Origin: Paenibacillus periandrae
GTDB lineage: Bacteria > Bacillota > Bacilli > Paenibacillales > NBRC-103111
Assembly: GCF_022458865.1 (NCBI RefSeq)
Contig: NZ_JAJNMU010000012.1
Coordinates: forward strand, 62,001 to 126,000
Length of the DNA: 64,000 bases
Reading direction: 5' to 3'
Positions 1 to 8,480 of the stretch are shown in pieces (the stretch's first letter is position 1; each line of letters begins with the position of its first letter). Under the pieces are notes generated by a model that ran no database searches, was not told the origin of the DNA, and saw only the letters and a list, made by a program, of their open reading frames with translations. The position numbers and the translations under genes are program-made.

Positions 1-1
1 C

Positions 2-502
2 AACCTCCCGACAGAAATCATACGCAGACACCCGGACTTTATAGCGGTTATTACAGCAAATCGCAGTTACGCAGGGTCCAGACCCCTGAACGAAGCACTG
101 CGTGACAGAGTTCAGCATACGGAAAAGATGGACCTGCCAACCAAAGAAGTCATGATTGAACGTGCGAGGGCAAAAACCGATTATAGGAATGAACAGGTTT
201 TGGGCGTTTTTGCAGATACTATTATGATTCTGGACAAAACAGCACGAGCTAATGCGATTAAAGGTGTGGCAGGCATGCGTTCCTATTTCTACTGGGTAGA
301 TGCGGTTGCCGAAGGTACTTCCGCAATCGAGTCTCTTTACCATAAAGTCATCTACAAGATCACAACCGATTCCGATGAAATCAAAATACTGGAAGATGCA
401 CTTAAAAGCCATCATTTATTTGAGAACTTGAACGCGGCTGAAATCGAAGTAAAAAAAAACGAATTTTTGACACTGCAGAGCTCCGGACAAGTGGAAATAT
501 AG
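2..502 (+). CDS. MoxR/CbbQ-type AAA+ ATPase, C-terminal part (5' truncated)
   Basis: The reading frame is open from the first bases of the window, so the N-terminal Walker A and B part lies outside. What remains is the end of an AAA+ domain: an ITANRSYAGSRPLNEALRDR stretch (sensor-1 Asn, then the arginine-finger segment NEALRDR typical of MoxR, CbbQ and GvpN ATPases), followed by a helical lid of about 120 residues. Such ATPases work as chaperones or remodellers together with a VWA-domain partner, which here follows directly. The frame stops at a TAG at 500-502, but a run of nine A at 451-459 just before it may shift ribosomes into the next gene (see the slippery-site entry). The family call is firm; the substrate is unknown. 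Confidence 0.85.
   Translation, partial: NLPTEIIRRHPDFIAVITANRSYAGSRPLNEALRDRVQHTEKMDLPTKEVMIERARAKTDYRNEQVLGVFADTIMILDKTARANAIKGVAGMRSYFYWVDAVAEGTSAIESLYHKVIYKITTDSDEIKILEDALKSHHLFENLNAAEIEVKKNEFLTLQSSGQVEI
454..460 (+). promoter_or_regulatory. Candidate -1 ribosomal frameshift heptamer A_AAA_AAC
   Basis: In the ATPase frame the codons are AAA-AAA-AAC, so the canonical slippery heptamer A AAA AAC sits in the correct phase. A -1 slip here leads into the frame of the VWA protein, which is open from 442 to 1575 and has no convincing start codon or Shine-Dalgarno of its own near its acidic N-terminal region. The alternatives are a sequencing or homopolymer indel, or a real disabling mutation. 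Confidence 0.4.
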
Positions 503-585
503 ATGATGCAGCTTTTGACAGTGATGACATTGAAGAGGAAGCAGGTATTGCACTTAAAAAGTCTCCTGATAGCGACGAGAGCTCA

Positions 586-1575
586 TTGGATAGTGATTCC
601 GAAGATGCTGATGATATGGAAAGCTCGGATTTGGGAGAGAACGGCTCCCCCAAGTATCACCAAGCAAATCCTGATCCCATGTCAGAGGATGAGCAGCAAA
701 AGGAACGTGATTTTCGTAAAAAGCTGAATCGAGATGCACGGGAGGTTGTGTCCGAATCGATGCATAAGGGCGTCAAGCTGATTGTCCACCGTCCGGAGTA
801 TGTATTGGATAATAAAGAGGAATATGTTGGCCTAAGCAGAGAGCTTATGCCTGTCGTACGAGAAATTGCCAGAACAACGCTTCCGCTGTTGGAGCATGAG
901 ATTTCTACTGAATTTGCGAGAAATCATTATTATGGTACGCAATTTAAACCAGAAAACGTTGCATATCGAGATTACAGATATTTTGCCAAAAAACGTCCTC
1001 CTACAGATTCCCCTTCACTTGTGGTCGGACTGAGGGTTGACGAATCAGCATCGATGGCTGCTTTTGGGAGATTGGAGGCGGCCAAGCGCGCAGTGATCGC
1101 GGTTTATGAATTTTGTCAAATTTGTAATATTCCCATATTGATCTACGGTGATACTGCGGATGTTTCCAGAATGGAGCAAATGTCAATATTTGCATATACC
1201 GATTTTAACAAGGCGGAGCCGAATGATCGATTCAGGCTAATGGGGATTCGAGCCAGAAGTAATAATCGAGATGGAATGGCGCTTAGAATTATGGCCGATA
1301 GGCTAGTGGATTCACCGCAACAAACCAAACTGTTAATTAGCATAAGCGACGGACAGCCCAAAGCAATGGACGACTATACCGGAGGTTATGCTGCCAAAGA
1401 CATGCAACAGACAATATCCGAATATGAGCGGAAGGGAGTTGCATTTCTGGCAGCCGCTATCGGCCAAGACAAGGATGTGATTCATCAAATCTATGGGAAT
1501 GAGAGATTCCTGGATATGACCAACCTAAATGAATTCCCGAGAAAGTTGGTTCGGATTATTTCTCGGTATTTATAA
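586..1575 (+). CDS. VWA-domain protein (CobT/NorD-like partner of the MoxR ATPase)
   Basis: The C-terminal half is a von Willebrand A domain. The MIDAS motif DESAS lies around residues 155-160, an RDGMALR segment supplies the conserved Thr/Asp-side loop region, and LLISISDGQPK matches the usual third metal-binding strand. The N-terminal part is strongly acidic (DSDSEDADD), as in CobT-type proteins. The TTG at 586 is only the longest start available; it has no recognisable ribosome binding site. The same frame is open back to 442 and reads another acidic, protein-like segment (AAFDSDDIEEE), so the true N-terminus is probably further upstream and may be made by frameshifting from the ATPase. 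VWA/MoxR pairs assemble or activate other complexes. The target is unknown. Confidence 0.75.
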   Translation: MDSDSEDADDMESSDLGENGSPKYHQANPDPMSEDEQQKERDFRKKLNRDAREVVSESMHKGVKLIVHRPEYVLDNKEEYVGLSRELMPVVREIARTTLPLLEHEISTEFARNHYYGTQFKPENVAYRDYRYFAKKRPPTDSPSLVVGLRVDESASMAAFGRLEAAKRAVIAVYEFCQICNIPILIYGDTADVSRMEQMSIFAYTDFNKAEPNDRFRLMGIRARSNNRDGMALRIMADRLVDSPQQTKLLISISDGQPKAMDDYTGGYAAKDMQQTISEYERKGVAFLAAAIGQDKDVIHQIYGNERFLDMTNLNEFPRKLVRIISRYL

Positions 1576-1616
1576 CTACGACGGTCATGAATTGACCCCA
1601 AAAGGAGAGAAAAAGC

Positions 1617-1976
1617 ATGGACAAGAACAAACGCAAGGAGCTGCAGGAGGAATACAAGCAGATTAAGACCTACCTGGGTATAATCCAAATAACAAACAAG
1701 ACCAACGGCAAAATATACGTAGATAGCTATCCAAACCTGAAAAACAAATGGCTGGCAATACAGGGCCAGTTGGATATGGGAAGGTTCGCAAATTCCCAAT
1801 TGCAAAAAGATTGGAAGGAGCTCGGATCCGAAGCATTTTCCTATGAGGTGCTGGAACAGAAAGAAGCTGACGAAATTACCGACAAGCGCTGGGAGCTTCA
1901 GCAAATGAAAAAGCTGTGGCTAGAGCAATTGCAGCCCTACGGAGAGAGAGGATATAATAAGCCTTCAGTCAACTAA
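1617..1976 (+). CDS. GIY-YIG nuclease family protein (degenerate motif)
   Basis: A 119-residue protein preceded by AAAAGGAGAG at a good distance from the ATG. The N-terminal half reads YLGIIQITNKTNGKIYVDSY, which has the layout of a GIY-YIG core (GII ... KIYVDS), but the signature tyrosine of GIY and the YIG glycine are replaced. Nuclease activity is therefore doubtful. The rest is helical and charged, rich in Lys, Glu and Gln. It follows the VWA gene by 41 bases and could share its transcript, ending at the hairpin at 1997-2029. Family assignment is moderate; function is unknown. Confidence 0.6.
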   Translation: MDKNKRKELQEEYKQIKTYLGIIQITNKTNGKIYVDSYPNLKNKWLAIQGQLDMGRFANSQLQKDWKELGSEAFSYEVLEQKEADEITDKRWELQQMKKLWLEQLQPYGERGYNKPSVN

Positions 1977-1996
1977 AATATAATGCTAGAAATAAA

Positions 1997-2029
1997 ACAA
2001 CCCGTCAATCGCTACAATTGGCGGGTTTT
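1997..2029 (+). terminator. Rho-independent terminator after the GIY-YIG gene
   Basis: AACCCGTCAAT and AATTGGCGGGTT form a stem of about 11 pairs with one G-U, followed by TTT and an A/T-rich tract. Confidence 0.7.
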
Positions 2030-2068
2030 ATGATTATGGTTTTTTCTATGTCTGAGTGCTCAGCATCA

Positions 2069-2593
2069 TTAATGAGGCAATCCCATTCTTTCCAAGTCAC
2101 TGCGGTTCAAATAAGTTGTGCCGTCTTTGACAAGCATTTGGATATTACCTGGGTTGCTAATGGCGATTTTTTCATCGTCTGTGCTGTTGGGTAGATTAAA
2201 AATAAAGTTTTGCTTACCATACTCCAGATTAATTTGAGGAGTACCGGGTGAGATGGTTACCTTAATGCCAGGAACTAACGTTAATTCCCGTAAAGCTACC
2301 CATTTGGCCGTATCGACGGGCTCGCTTTTGACGGCCGGCTGGTCCAGAGCTATCGTCCTGCTCTCGGTCGTATATTTGACGTTATAGCCTAACAGATCCG
2401 CTATGGCACGCACGGGCAAATAGGAAGTCCCATCATAGACCAGGGGAGTCGTGTCCATCTTCTTTTCCTGTCCATTAATTTTAAAAATGAAATTCGCAAA
2501 TACAGCTGTGACCTCGCCTTGAGTAGCAGCTACTGCAGTGGTAACGGAACCTATCATCATGCCGATTGCTAATCCAAGAATTATCTTTTTCAT
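2069..2593 (-). CDS. Secreted stalk-domain protein (copper amine oxidase N-terminal-like)
   Basis: A 174-residue protein starting at MKKIILGLAIGMM, chosen because GGAGGT lies just upstream; an in-frame extension to 2668 lacks such a site. Residues 1-22 are a signal peptide ending near AVAATQ. Residues 35-80 carry the stalk-domain pattern: INGQ, then TTPLVYDGTSYLPVRAIADLLGYNV, which splits into TTPLVYDGTS and YLPVRAIADLLGY. A second weaker DGTTYLNRSDLERMG segment closes the protein. Such domains are common extracellular modules in Paenibacillus and usually carry no enzyme activity. The gene lies alone on the minus strand and converges on the GIY-YIG gene. Confidence 0.8.
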   Translation of the reverse strand: MKKIILGLAIGMMIGSVTTAVAATQGEVTAVFANFIFKINGQEKKMDTTPLVYDGTSYLPVRAIADLLGYNVKYTTESRTIALDQPAVKSEPVDTAKWVALRELTLVPGIKVTISPGTPQINLEYGKQNFIFNLPNSTDDEKIAISNPGNIQMLVKDGTTYLNRSDLERMGLPH

Positions 2594-2681
2594 GATCAAA
2601 CCTCCATCTGCTGGTATTATTAGGATTATAGCATATTTCAACTGCTGAAGTTTCATCGTTACCGTCAAAAGATGGTATAGG

Positions 2682-2718
2682 CAAAGATGACCCCTAAAGT
2701 AATTTAGGAGTCATCTTA
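2682..2718 (-). terminator. Hairpin terminator downstream of the small secreted protein gene
   Basis: AAGATGACCCCTAAA and TTTAGGAGTCATCTT form a long near-perfect stem. On the minus strand it is followed by a short T run. It lies about 70 bases after the stop of the gene ending at 2786. Confidence 0.6.
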
Positions 2719-2785
2719 TTAGAGCCTGTTGTTGCATGGACAAAAGGTCATTCACACAGTTTATTAACTGCCAAGTCAATGCCTG

Positions 2786-3085
2786 TTAGTTTATGTAGTA
2801 AGAGCCAGTTGGCAGAGCAGTCGATTTGTCGACCACAACAAGACCTACACCATTGAGCACATAAGCAATTCGGGTATCATCGTTAAATATGAATATCCCG
2901 GGTACATAAATGCCTCTAATGTTCGTTTCACCTATCGACTGAGAGGTCGAAGCTGTTGGGGTTTTGCTCACATTCGGCGTGTTCAGCAGCGGATCGGTTG
3001 TCGCCTCAGCGGCACCTACTACTGTTGGAAGCATCAAAGCTGCGGCAACTACTAACATCGATAATTTTGTTTTAAAAGACTTCAT
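2786..3085 (-). CDS. Small secreted protein of unknown function
   Basis: A 99-residue protein. The ORF opens with a GTG and three ATGs in a row; the last ATG (3085) is best spaced from the GGAG just upstream. Residues 1-24 are a signal peptide (LSMLVVAAALMLPTVVGAAEA). The mature part has a Thr/Ser/Pro-rich linker and then a beta-rich tail (IYVPGIFIFNDDTRIAYVLN). No family is recognised. It stands alone between two hairpins on the minus strand. Confidence 0.65.
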   Translation of the reverse strand: MKSFKTKLSMLVVAAALMLPTVVGAAEATTDPLLNTPNVSKTPTASTSQSIGETNIRGIYVPGIFIFNDDTRIAYVLNGVGLVVVDKSTALPTGSYYIN

Positions 3086-3344
3086 CATCATCACTCCATC
3101 TATTTTTTTGTTATGTAACTATATCTTTCTGGAGCATCTTCCCCAGTTGAGTATTATTACCCACGTTGAATTTATTCGAAGCATGTGCTGCGAATTATTT
3201 TATAAAAAATTGTAAACAAGACTTTAAAGATTAATATATTATTAATCCTACTAAACCGATTGACATTTAATGATATTGAGTTAAAATAAGAATAACAGAT
3301 AGACGTTGAGCAAGTGAAAGACTACATGAATGGGGGAAGCCGGT

Positions 3345-3641
3345 ATGAAAATAGTTGCCATTATCGGAGGAAGTCAAACGGATACATTTAAAAAGATAGG
3401 TGAGAAGCGTGGGGTCATAGTGGAGCATCATAATGGTAAAACCGGCGGCGGTTCCGTGGAAAGCTATTTCCTGCGTATTATTAATAAAGCTGACGTTATT
3501 ATTATTTTGAAAGGTGCGATCAAGCATACGTCCATGTGGGCTGTCCGGGAGCTTGCAGAAAAGAAAGGAAAAAAAATCGATTATCATGATGGTTTTGGTG
3601 CCACAGGCGCTTTGGAAAAGGCATTGCAAATTGTAGGGTGA
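3345..3641 (+). CDS. DUF2325 domain protein
   Basis: A 98-residue protein. MKIVAIIGG begins a DUF2325 fold, so the ATG at 3345 is preferred over 3330; GGGGGAAG lies 6-8 bases ahead. The pattern is a Rossmann-like opening (VAIIGGSQ), a middle NGKTGGGSVESYF, a strand ADVIIILKGAIKHTSMW, and a short tail. DUF2325 proteins are small cytosolic proteins seen across Firmicutes; no reaction is established. The gene is monocistronic and ends ahead of a terminator at 3719-3760. Confidence 0.75.
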   Translation: MKIVAIIGGSQTDTFKKIGEKRGVIVEHHNGKTGGGSVESYFLRIINKADVIIILKGAIKHTSMWAVRELAEKKGKKIDYHDGFGATGALEKALQIVG

Positions 3642-3718
3642 TAGGGTAAATACGGGTGTGAATCGAGTGTCCTATTAAACATAAAGGCTGGTGACAACAA
3701 TCAAATACGATGAACATC

Positions 3719-3760
3719 CGTAAACCCTTTTCCAGATTTAATTGGATGAGGGTTTATTTA
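3719..3760 (+). terminator. Terminator between the DUF2325 and DUF3892 genes
   Basis: TAAACCC at 3721 pairs with GGGTTTA at 3750-3756, with TCC/GGA pairing further in. It is followed by TTTATAA. Confidence 0.55.
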
Positions 3761-3808
3761 TAATAAATGAGTCACCTTTGGCGTATCCTAACCAATGAGG
3801 TGATCAGG

Positions 3809-4138
3809 ATGAATGAGGGAACAAACAAACCGAATTATGAGCAAATTTATCAGGAGTACAGGCAGCAGGGGGAAATGCAGGCAGCGCAGGAGCAAATAAG
3901 TAATCAGTCAGCTGATGGCAAAGAGTCCATCGTGGCTGTACGTAAAAATGCTGATGGTGATATTATTGCGATTCAAACATCAGCTGGACGTGAGCTGGAT
4001 TATGTGACTGCTGTGAATGAGGCCAAGTCAGGCGCACTTGCACATGTGGATGTATTCCACCGCTACGGCCGTGATATTTTGCGAAGTGAGCCAGATGGTA
4101 TACAATCCAACAATTTGGATAATCTGCCTACGTTTTAG
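3809..4138 (+). CDS. DUF3892 domain protein
   Basis: A 109-residue protein. The ATG at 3809 follows GAGGTGATCAGG, a good ribosome binding site, and the 14 residues upstream in the open frame look non-protein. The N-terminal third is Gln/Glu-rich and probably helical. The rest matches DUF3892: ESIVAVRKNADGDIIAIQ, then GRELDYVTAVNEAK and HVDVFHRYGRDILRSEPDG. These proteins occur in spore-formers and their role is unknown. Confidence 0.75.
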   Translation: MNEGTNKPNYEQIYQEYRQQGEMQAAQEQISNQSADGKESIVAVRKNADGDIIAIQTSAGRELDYVTAVNEAKSGALAHVDVFHRYGRDILRSEPDGIQSNNLDNLPTF

Positions 4139-4387
4139 GGAAGAAATATTGAAGTTCAAATGCTTTAACCCGGAGGGAACCTGTTTACTTCCGGTTCTTT
4201 GTGCTGCTCTGGCTGGTGCGGAGTGCGGAGTGCGGAGTAAAAATACCAGTTATCGCACTCGATAAAAATTTCGCAATCCATAAGAAATCCGGAAATAAGA
4301 TGCATGTTACACTAGGATTGAACTTGCTTATCCATCATGAATAGAACCTAAGCGATTAGCGAAGAGATGATGTTAAGGAGTGAGTCC

Positions 4388-5590
4388 ATGATGAGAGCTC
4401 GAAATTTGTCAAAGGAGCGGCTCGGCCGTATGCATGACATTATGGCTGGCTATGTTGAGCGCGGCGAGATATCCGGGATGGTTACATTGATCAGCCGTCG
4501 AGAGGACGTATATGTCGATGCAATCGGTAAGCTGGCATTCGGCAGCGATGTATCGATGCAGCGGGATACTCTCTTCCGCATCGCCTCCATGACCAAGCCG
4601 ATCACCGCAGCAGCGGCCATGATTCTGGTGGAGGAATGCAGGCTTCGGCTGGACGAGCCCGTAGATCAACTGCTGCCTGAACTGGCTGATCGTCAGGTTC
4701 TTAAGCGGATCGACAGCCCGCTCGATGACACCGTGCCCGCAAAACGTGCCATTACCCTGCGCGATCTGTTAACCTTTCAGTTGGGAATCGGGGTCGTTAT
4801 GGCACCGCCCGGCATGTATCCGATTCAGAAGGCGATGGACGAGGCTGGACTTGCTCCTGGCCCGAACCCGCCAGCTCATTCACCAGATGAATGGATGAAA
4901 CGTCTCGGCAGTCTACCATTGGTTCATCAACCGGGTGAGAACTGGATGTACCACACGGGCTCAGAGATACTCGGTGTGCTGATTGCACGTGCGGCAGACC
5001 AGCCGCTGGAGCAATTTTTACGCGAGCGGATCTTTGAACCGCTTGGGCTGAAGGACACCGGATTTAGCGTACCTGCCGACAAGCTGGATAGACTGCCAAC
5101 GAGCTATATGACTCATCCGGATTCCGGAGCACCCATGGTTCATGATGAGCCTGCTAACAGCCGCTGGAGCAGCAAGCCTGCCTTTCCCTCTGGAGGTGGG
5201 GGACTCATATCGACCGTTGACGATTATTTGGCTTTTTGCCAGATGATGCTGAACAAAGGCCAGTACGGTCGCGAGCGCATCCTGTCCAGACCATCCATTG
5301 AGCTCATGACTATCGATCATCTGACAGCGGAGATGAAGGCGAACAACCGTATCTTTTTCGGGGACCACAGCGGCTGGGGGTTCGGTATGGCTGTCAGTCT
5401 CAAGAGGAGTGATCTGTCCGATACTCCTGGAAGATTCGGTTGGAATGGAGGCACGGGCACATCGGGTTATACCGATCCGAAGGAAGAGATGATCGGGATT
5501 GTGATGACCCAGCGTCTGATGGATTCCCCTGCTCCTCCTGGTGTTTTTCTTGATTATTGGACATCGGCTTATCAAGCGATTGATGACTAA
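4388..5590 (+). CDS. Serine hydrolase, beta-lactamase (class C/esterase) family
   Basis: A 400-residue cytosolic protein without a signal peptide. The start at 4388 follows AAGGAG at eight bases. The SxxK motif of the penicillin-binding fold is IASMTKP near residue 68. The usual YxN is replaced by YHT (NWMYHTGSEIL, around 190). The third motif region reads GWNGGTGTSGY near 360, where the HTG/KTG triad is replaced by GGTGTSG. Family members hydrolyse esters, amides or D-amino-acid peptides, and many are not true beta-lactamases. The gene stands alone, so the substrate cannot be inferred. Confidence 0.85.
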   Translation: MMRARNLSKERLGRMHDIMAGYVERGEISGMVTLISRREDVYVDAIGKLAFGSDVSMQRDTLFRIASMTKPITAAAAMILVEECRLRLDEPVDQLLPELADRQVLKRIDSPLDDTVPAKRAITLRDLLTFQLGIGVVMAPPGMYPIQKAMDEAGLAPGPNPPAHSPDEWMKRLGSLPLVHQPGENWMYHTGSEILGVLIARAADQPLEQFLRERIFEPLGLKDTGFSVPADKLDRLPTSYMTHPDSGAPMVHDEPANSRWSSKPAFPSGGGGLISTVDDYLAFCQMMLNKGQYGRERILSRPSIELMTIDHLTAEMKANNRIFFGDHSGWGFGMAVSLKRSDLSDTPGRFGWNGGTGTSGYTDPKEEMIGIVMTQRLMDSPAPPGVFLDYWTSAYQAIDD

Positions 5591-5655
5591 AACAGTTAGC
5601 AGTAACCGTTCAGCTGCACATTATAAAAATTTCACGACCAAGGAGCTGTTTATTT

Positions 5656-6081
5656 ATGACAACACGATTAGTCCCTTATCTAGTATTGAATGGTAATACG
5701 AAGGAAGCTATTCAATTTTATGAGCAAGCCTTGGATGCCAAGCTGCTATTTATGCAATCTTTTGGGGAAATGCCGGAAAACCCTGATTTTCCTATACCGG
5801 CAGAGCTCAAAGAACGTGTTGGACATGCCATGTTAAAGGTTGGCGAAACCGACCTTATGCTGTCGGATACATTCCCTGGTCAACCTCATCACCAAGGAAA
5901 TCAAGTTACGATCTGTGTCGTAAATAATGACAAGAATACATCAAGCAAGATTTATGAAGCCTTAAAGCAAGATGGCCAAGTGATAATGGAGCTGCAAGAA
6001 ACCCATTTTAGCCCTGCATACGGAAGTGTAGTAGATAAGTTCGGTATCACTTTCCAAATTTTCACTGAAGGTCAATTTTAA
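5656..6081 (+). CDS. VOC family protein (PhnB-like)
   Basis: A 141-residue protein with AAGGAG about 10 bases before the ATG. It has the glyoxalase/bleomycin-resistance beta-alpha-beta-beta-beta fold in the PhnB arrangement: LVPYLVLNGNTKEAIQFYEQ, then GHAMLKVGETDLMLSD and a C-terminal YGSVVDKFGITFQIF. PhnB-type VOC proteins are widespread small cytosolic proteins whose ligand is generally unknown. Transcription ends at the strong hairpin at 6095-6134. Confidence 0.85.
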   Translation: MTTRLVPYLVLNGNTKEAIQFYEQALDAKLLFMQSFGEMPENPDFPIPAELKERVGHAMLKVGETDLMLSDTFPGQPHHQGNQVTICVVNNDKNTSSKIYEALKQDGQVIMELQETHFSPAYGSVVDKFGITFQIFTEGQF

Positions 6082-6094
6082 AAGTTGCAAAACC

Positions 6095-6134
6095 AAAATG
6101 CAGTGCAGATCAATATCTGTACTGCATTTTTTTT
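6095..6134 (+). terminator. Strong Rho-independent terminator
   Basis: ATGCAGTGCAGAT and ATCTGTACTGCAT form a 13-pair stem with a four-base CAAT loop, followed by a run of eight T. Confidence 0.9.
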
Positions 6135-6224
6135 GGAAGCAATCTGTGGTAATATGGTTTAATATTTTCTGTAAGCAGACTCTTATCTGGGATGCTGCTG
6201 CCTATGCAACGAAGGAGTGGTAAC

Positions 6225-6983
6225 TTGCATTTATTAGTCAAGGAACGCAGCATGAATCATGAAATTTCGGTATACGAGACTACTCAGCTATATGGAGAGA
6301 CAGGCAAATTTCGATTTTTACAGTTTTCAGATCATGCTGTGCAAGGGGCAATCGATTTAAATGATCCACAACGTATCGTGCTCGAATACCCAAGGGCTAT
6401 TATACATATGATGAAGTTTAATCAACCGTTGTTTAATAATGTGTTTGTTATCGGGCATGGAATCGGAACGATCGCAGGTCACTTTTCAGATAAGAGATTT
6501 ACAGTAGCAGAAATTGACGAAAAGGTCGTGGAGCTAAGCAAGTCGTTTTTTGGATACCTCCCTAATAATGTGTCAGTAGGAGATGGACGTCAGCTTCTTG
6601 GGAATGAGGATGACCACACGTTGGATTACATCATACTGGATGCCTTTACCAAAAAGGGGACCCCGTATCACTTAACAACAAGTGGTTTTTTCGAATTGAC
6701 CGGGCAAAAGCTTACCAGCCAAGGTGCACTCATCATGAATTTAATGGGAAAATCAAGAAATGATCAGCTGATCAATGCTATACATACCACACTTGGAGAA
6801 ACATTTGCACACTCAAAGGTATTCTCTCTGCCTGCTGACAAGGGGACTGACATCAGAAATATGCTTGTCGTTGGCAGTAATAAAAACATTGAATTCCAAA
6901 CCCGCGATATGGCAGGTTTTGTTGAAATTGAGCTTAGTCAAGGATATATTATCCATGATCAAGATCCAAAAATAGCGGAATGA
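6225..6983 (+). CDS. Spermidine-synthase-like methyltransferase-fold protein
   Basis: A 252-residue protein. I place the start at TTG 6225 because GAAGGAG lies seven bases upstream; the in-frame ATGs at 6192 and 6204 would put that site inside the gene. The order of motifs is that of SpeE-like proteins: FLQFSDHAVQGAIDLNDPQR near the N-terminus, NVFVIGHGIGTIAGHF (the nucleotide-binding glycine loop), VAEIDEKVVELSK, and DYIILDAF with the acidic residue of the active loop. It is shorter than classical spermidine synthases and has no neighbouring polyamine gene. Bona fide aminopropyl transfer is unproven. Confidence 0.7.
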   Translation: MHLLVKERSMNHEISVYETTQLYGETGKFRFLQFSDHAVQGAIDLNDPQRIVLEYPRAIIHMMKFNQPLFNNVFVIGHGIGTIAGHFSDKRFTVAEIDEKVVELSKSFFGYLPNNVSVGDGRQLLGNEDDHTLDYIILDAFTKKGTPYHLTTSGFFELTGQKLTSQGALIMNLMGKSRNDQLINAIHTTLGETFAHSKVFSLPADKGTDIRNMLVVGSNKNIEFQTRDMAGFVEIELSQGYIIHDQDPKIAE

Positions 6984-7044
6984 GTCGTCTGCGGGAGTGG
7001 AGGTATCTGTAACAAGAATGGACAACATTCTGAATTATGGATAA

Positions 7045-7073
7045 TTGACACCAATATGAATAAAGGCGATAAT
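7045..7073 (+). promoter_or_regulatory. Sigma-A promoter of nagA
   Basis: A consensus -35 TTGACA at 7045-7050 and a -10 GATAAT at 7068-7073 are separated by 17 bases, about 80 bases ahead of the nagA start. Confidence 0.75.
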
Positions 7074-7152
7074 CTTTTTTGAATAGGCGCATCGCCTCTA
7101 TGAAGTAGGTTTGCATTTAAATTTGTCAGGAGAAGGAGGGTTTACCATCGGA

Positions 7153-8346
7153 ATGAATGGCCGCGAAATTTATGGAAGGCTGGTTACGACAGGCGAGTAC
7201 GTTTATGTTCAGACAAGTGGCGAACACATTCATCGAATAATTCCTGCTGAGAAGCAAGAGATTGGCAGTAGTGAAGAGGAATTGTGGATTGCCCCGGGGC
7301 TGATCGATTTACAAATTAATGGTTTTGCCGGCTATGATTTAAATATGGCTGAAGCTGATTTGGAGCAGCGTGTGGAAGCGATTGGTCTCATGACGAGAGA
7401 GGTATTGAAATCCGGTACGACATCTTTTTGTCCCACGGTAATTACGGCCGGATTTGATCAAATTCATAGCAGCATGACAGCCATTCGAATGGCTTGTGAG
7501 CGTGATCCTATCATTGACAACTGTATATTGGGCATCCATCTGGAAGGGCCTTATTTATCTGATCAAGATGGACCGCGAGGCGCTCATCCCCTTGAACATG
7601 TCAAGGATCCTGACTGGGAGGAATTTTGCGCTTGGCAGGAGGCTGCCGGCGGGCGCATTCGTATAGTAACTTTGGCACCGGAGCGCAGTGGGGCTGTTCC
7701 CATGATTAAAAAGCTTGTCCAAGCAGGTATTTTGGTCTGTATCGGACATTGTGCGGCAAACCATGATGAAATTACGGCGGCTGTTGATGCAGGAGCAAGG
7801 ATGTCGACTCATCTTGGAAATGCTGCTCATTCGCACCTTCCGAGACATCCAAACTATATCTGGTCTCAGTTGGCTGAAGACCGTTTGATACCGAGTATCA
7901 TTTCCGATGGACATCATTTGCACCCGTCTGTGGTCAAAGTCATGGCGCGAGCAAAAAATAATCATATCGTGCTCGTCAGTGATGCTGTGCATCTAGCTTA
8001 TATGCAGCCGGGAATTTATAAGACGCATGTAGGGGGAGAAGTCGAATTGCTTCCTTCGGGACGCTTGCAGACTGTGGCTAATCCACTTGTTCTAGCAGGT
8101 GCGGCGGTCTCACTGGCGGAATGCGTACAAAATTTTAAGCGGTTTACGCAATCTGATCTACATACCGCTTTCAAGTTAGCTACGTTGATCCCCGCACATC
8201 TAATAGGTGAACCGCTCCTTGGTGATGTACAAACAAATGGAATCGCGGATATCCTAACCTTTACCTGGAATGAAGCCGAGGACAAGCTAAACTTGCAGAC
8301 AGTTATTAAACGTGGAGAAACGATATTTTCAGCTGCGAAGGCATGA
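7153..8346 (+). CDS. nagA: N-acetylglucosamine-6-phosphate deacetylase (NagA)
   Basis: It removes the acetyl group from N-acetylglucosamine 6-phosphate in the cytosol, giving glucosamine 6-phosphate for NagB. The amidohydrolase motifs follow the NagA pattern: APGLIDLQINGFAGYD near the N-terminus, GIHLEGPYLS with the metal-binding Glu, IGHCAA, STHLGNAAH, IISDGHHLHP and the catalytic Asp in LVSDAVH. The start is uncertain. ATG 7153 lies 12 bases after AAGGAGGG and gives 397 residues; TTG 7111 has only a weak site. It has its own sigma-A promoter and terminator, so it is expressed separately from the importer operon, which carries the matching deaminase. A neighbour-specific N-acyl sugar phosphate substrate is possible. 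Confidence 0.9.
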   Translation: MNGREIYGRLVTTGEYVYVQTSGEHIHRIIPAEKQEIGSSEEELWIAPGLIDLQINGFAGYDLNMAEADLEQRVEAIGLMTREVLKSGTTSFCPTVITAGFDQIHSSMTAIRMACERDPIIDNCILGIHLEGPYLSDQDGPRGAHPLEHVKDPDWEEFCAWQEAAGGRIRIVTLAPERSGAVPMIKKLVQAGILVCIGHCAANHDEITAAVDAGARMSTHLGNAAHSHLPRHPNYIWSQLAEDRLIPSIISDGHHLHPSVVKVMARAKNNHIVLVSDAVHLAYMQPGIYKTHVGGEVELLPSGRLQTVANPLVLAGAAVSLAECVQNFKRFTQSDLHTAFKLATLIPAHLIGEPLLGDVQTNGIADILTFTWNEAEDKLNLQTVIKRGETIFSAAKA

Positions 8347-8398
8347 TGAATGTGTAAAAACATCTTATTGACGAACAACAACATAACAGCTATAATTT

Positions 8399-8447
8399 CT
8401 AATTGAAACGGTTCAAATTTTAATACTGTTTCAATTAGATTTTTTTA
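8399..8447 (+). terminator. Terminator of nagA, overlapping an operator-like repeat
   Basis: CTAATTGAAAC at 8399-8409 pairs perfectly with GTTTCAATTAG at 8428-8438 (11 pairs), followed by ATTTTTTTA. Its left arm overlaps the operator-like element at 8401-8418. Confidence 0.85.
8401..8418 (+). promoter_or_regulatory. Second LacI-type operator-like element
   Basis: TTGAA-ACGG-TTCAA resembles the perfect palindrome at 8701-8716, sharing one complete arm (GGTTCAAA). It lies 300 bases upstream of that site, as expected for a looping partner, although it is also part of a terminator stem. Confidence 0.4.
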
Positions 8448-8480
8448 TATAGGAGGTTGCCTTTTTTATTTAATTCATTT

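Noticed and set aside
503..727. 74-codon plus-strand ORF directly after the ATPase stop (ATGATG at 503)
   Set aside because: It is the out-of-frame reading of the acidic VWA-protein segment and has no protein-like composition; the other frame is clearly the real one.
4215..4245. Short tandem repeat of GGAGTGC before the serine hydrolase gene
   Set aside because: Only three copies of seven bases; no evidence for a function or array.
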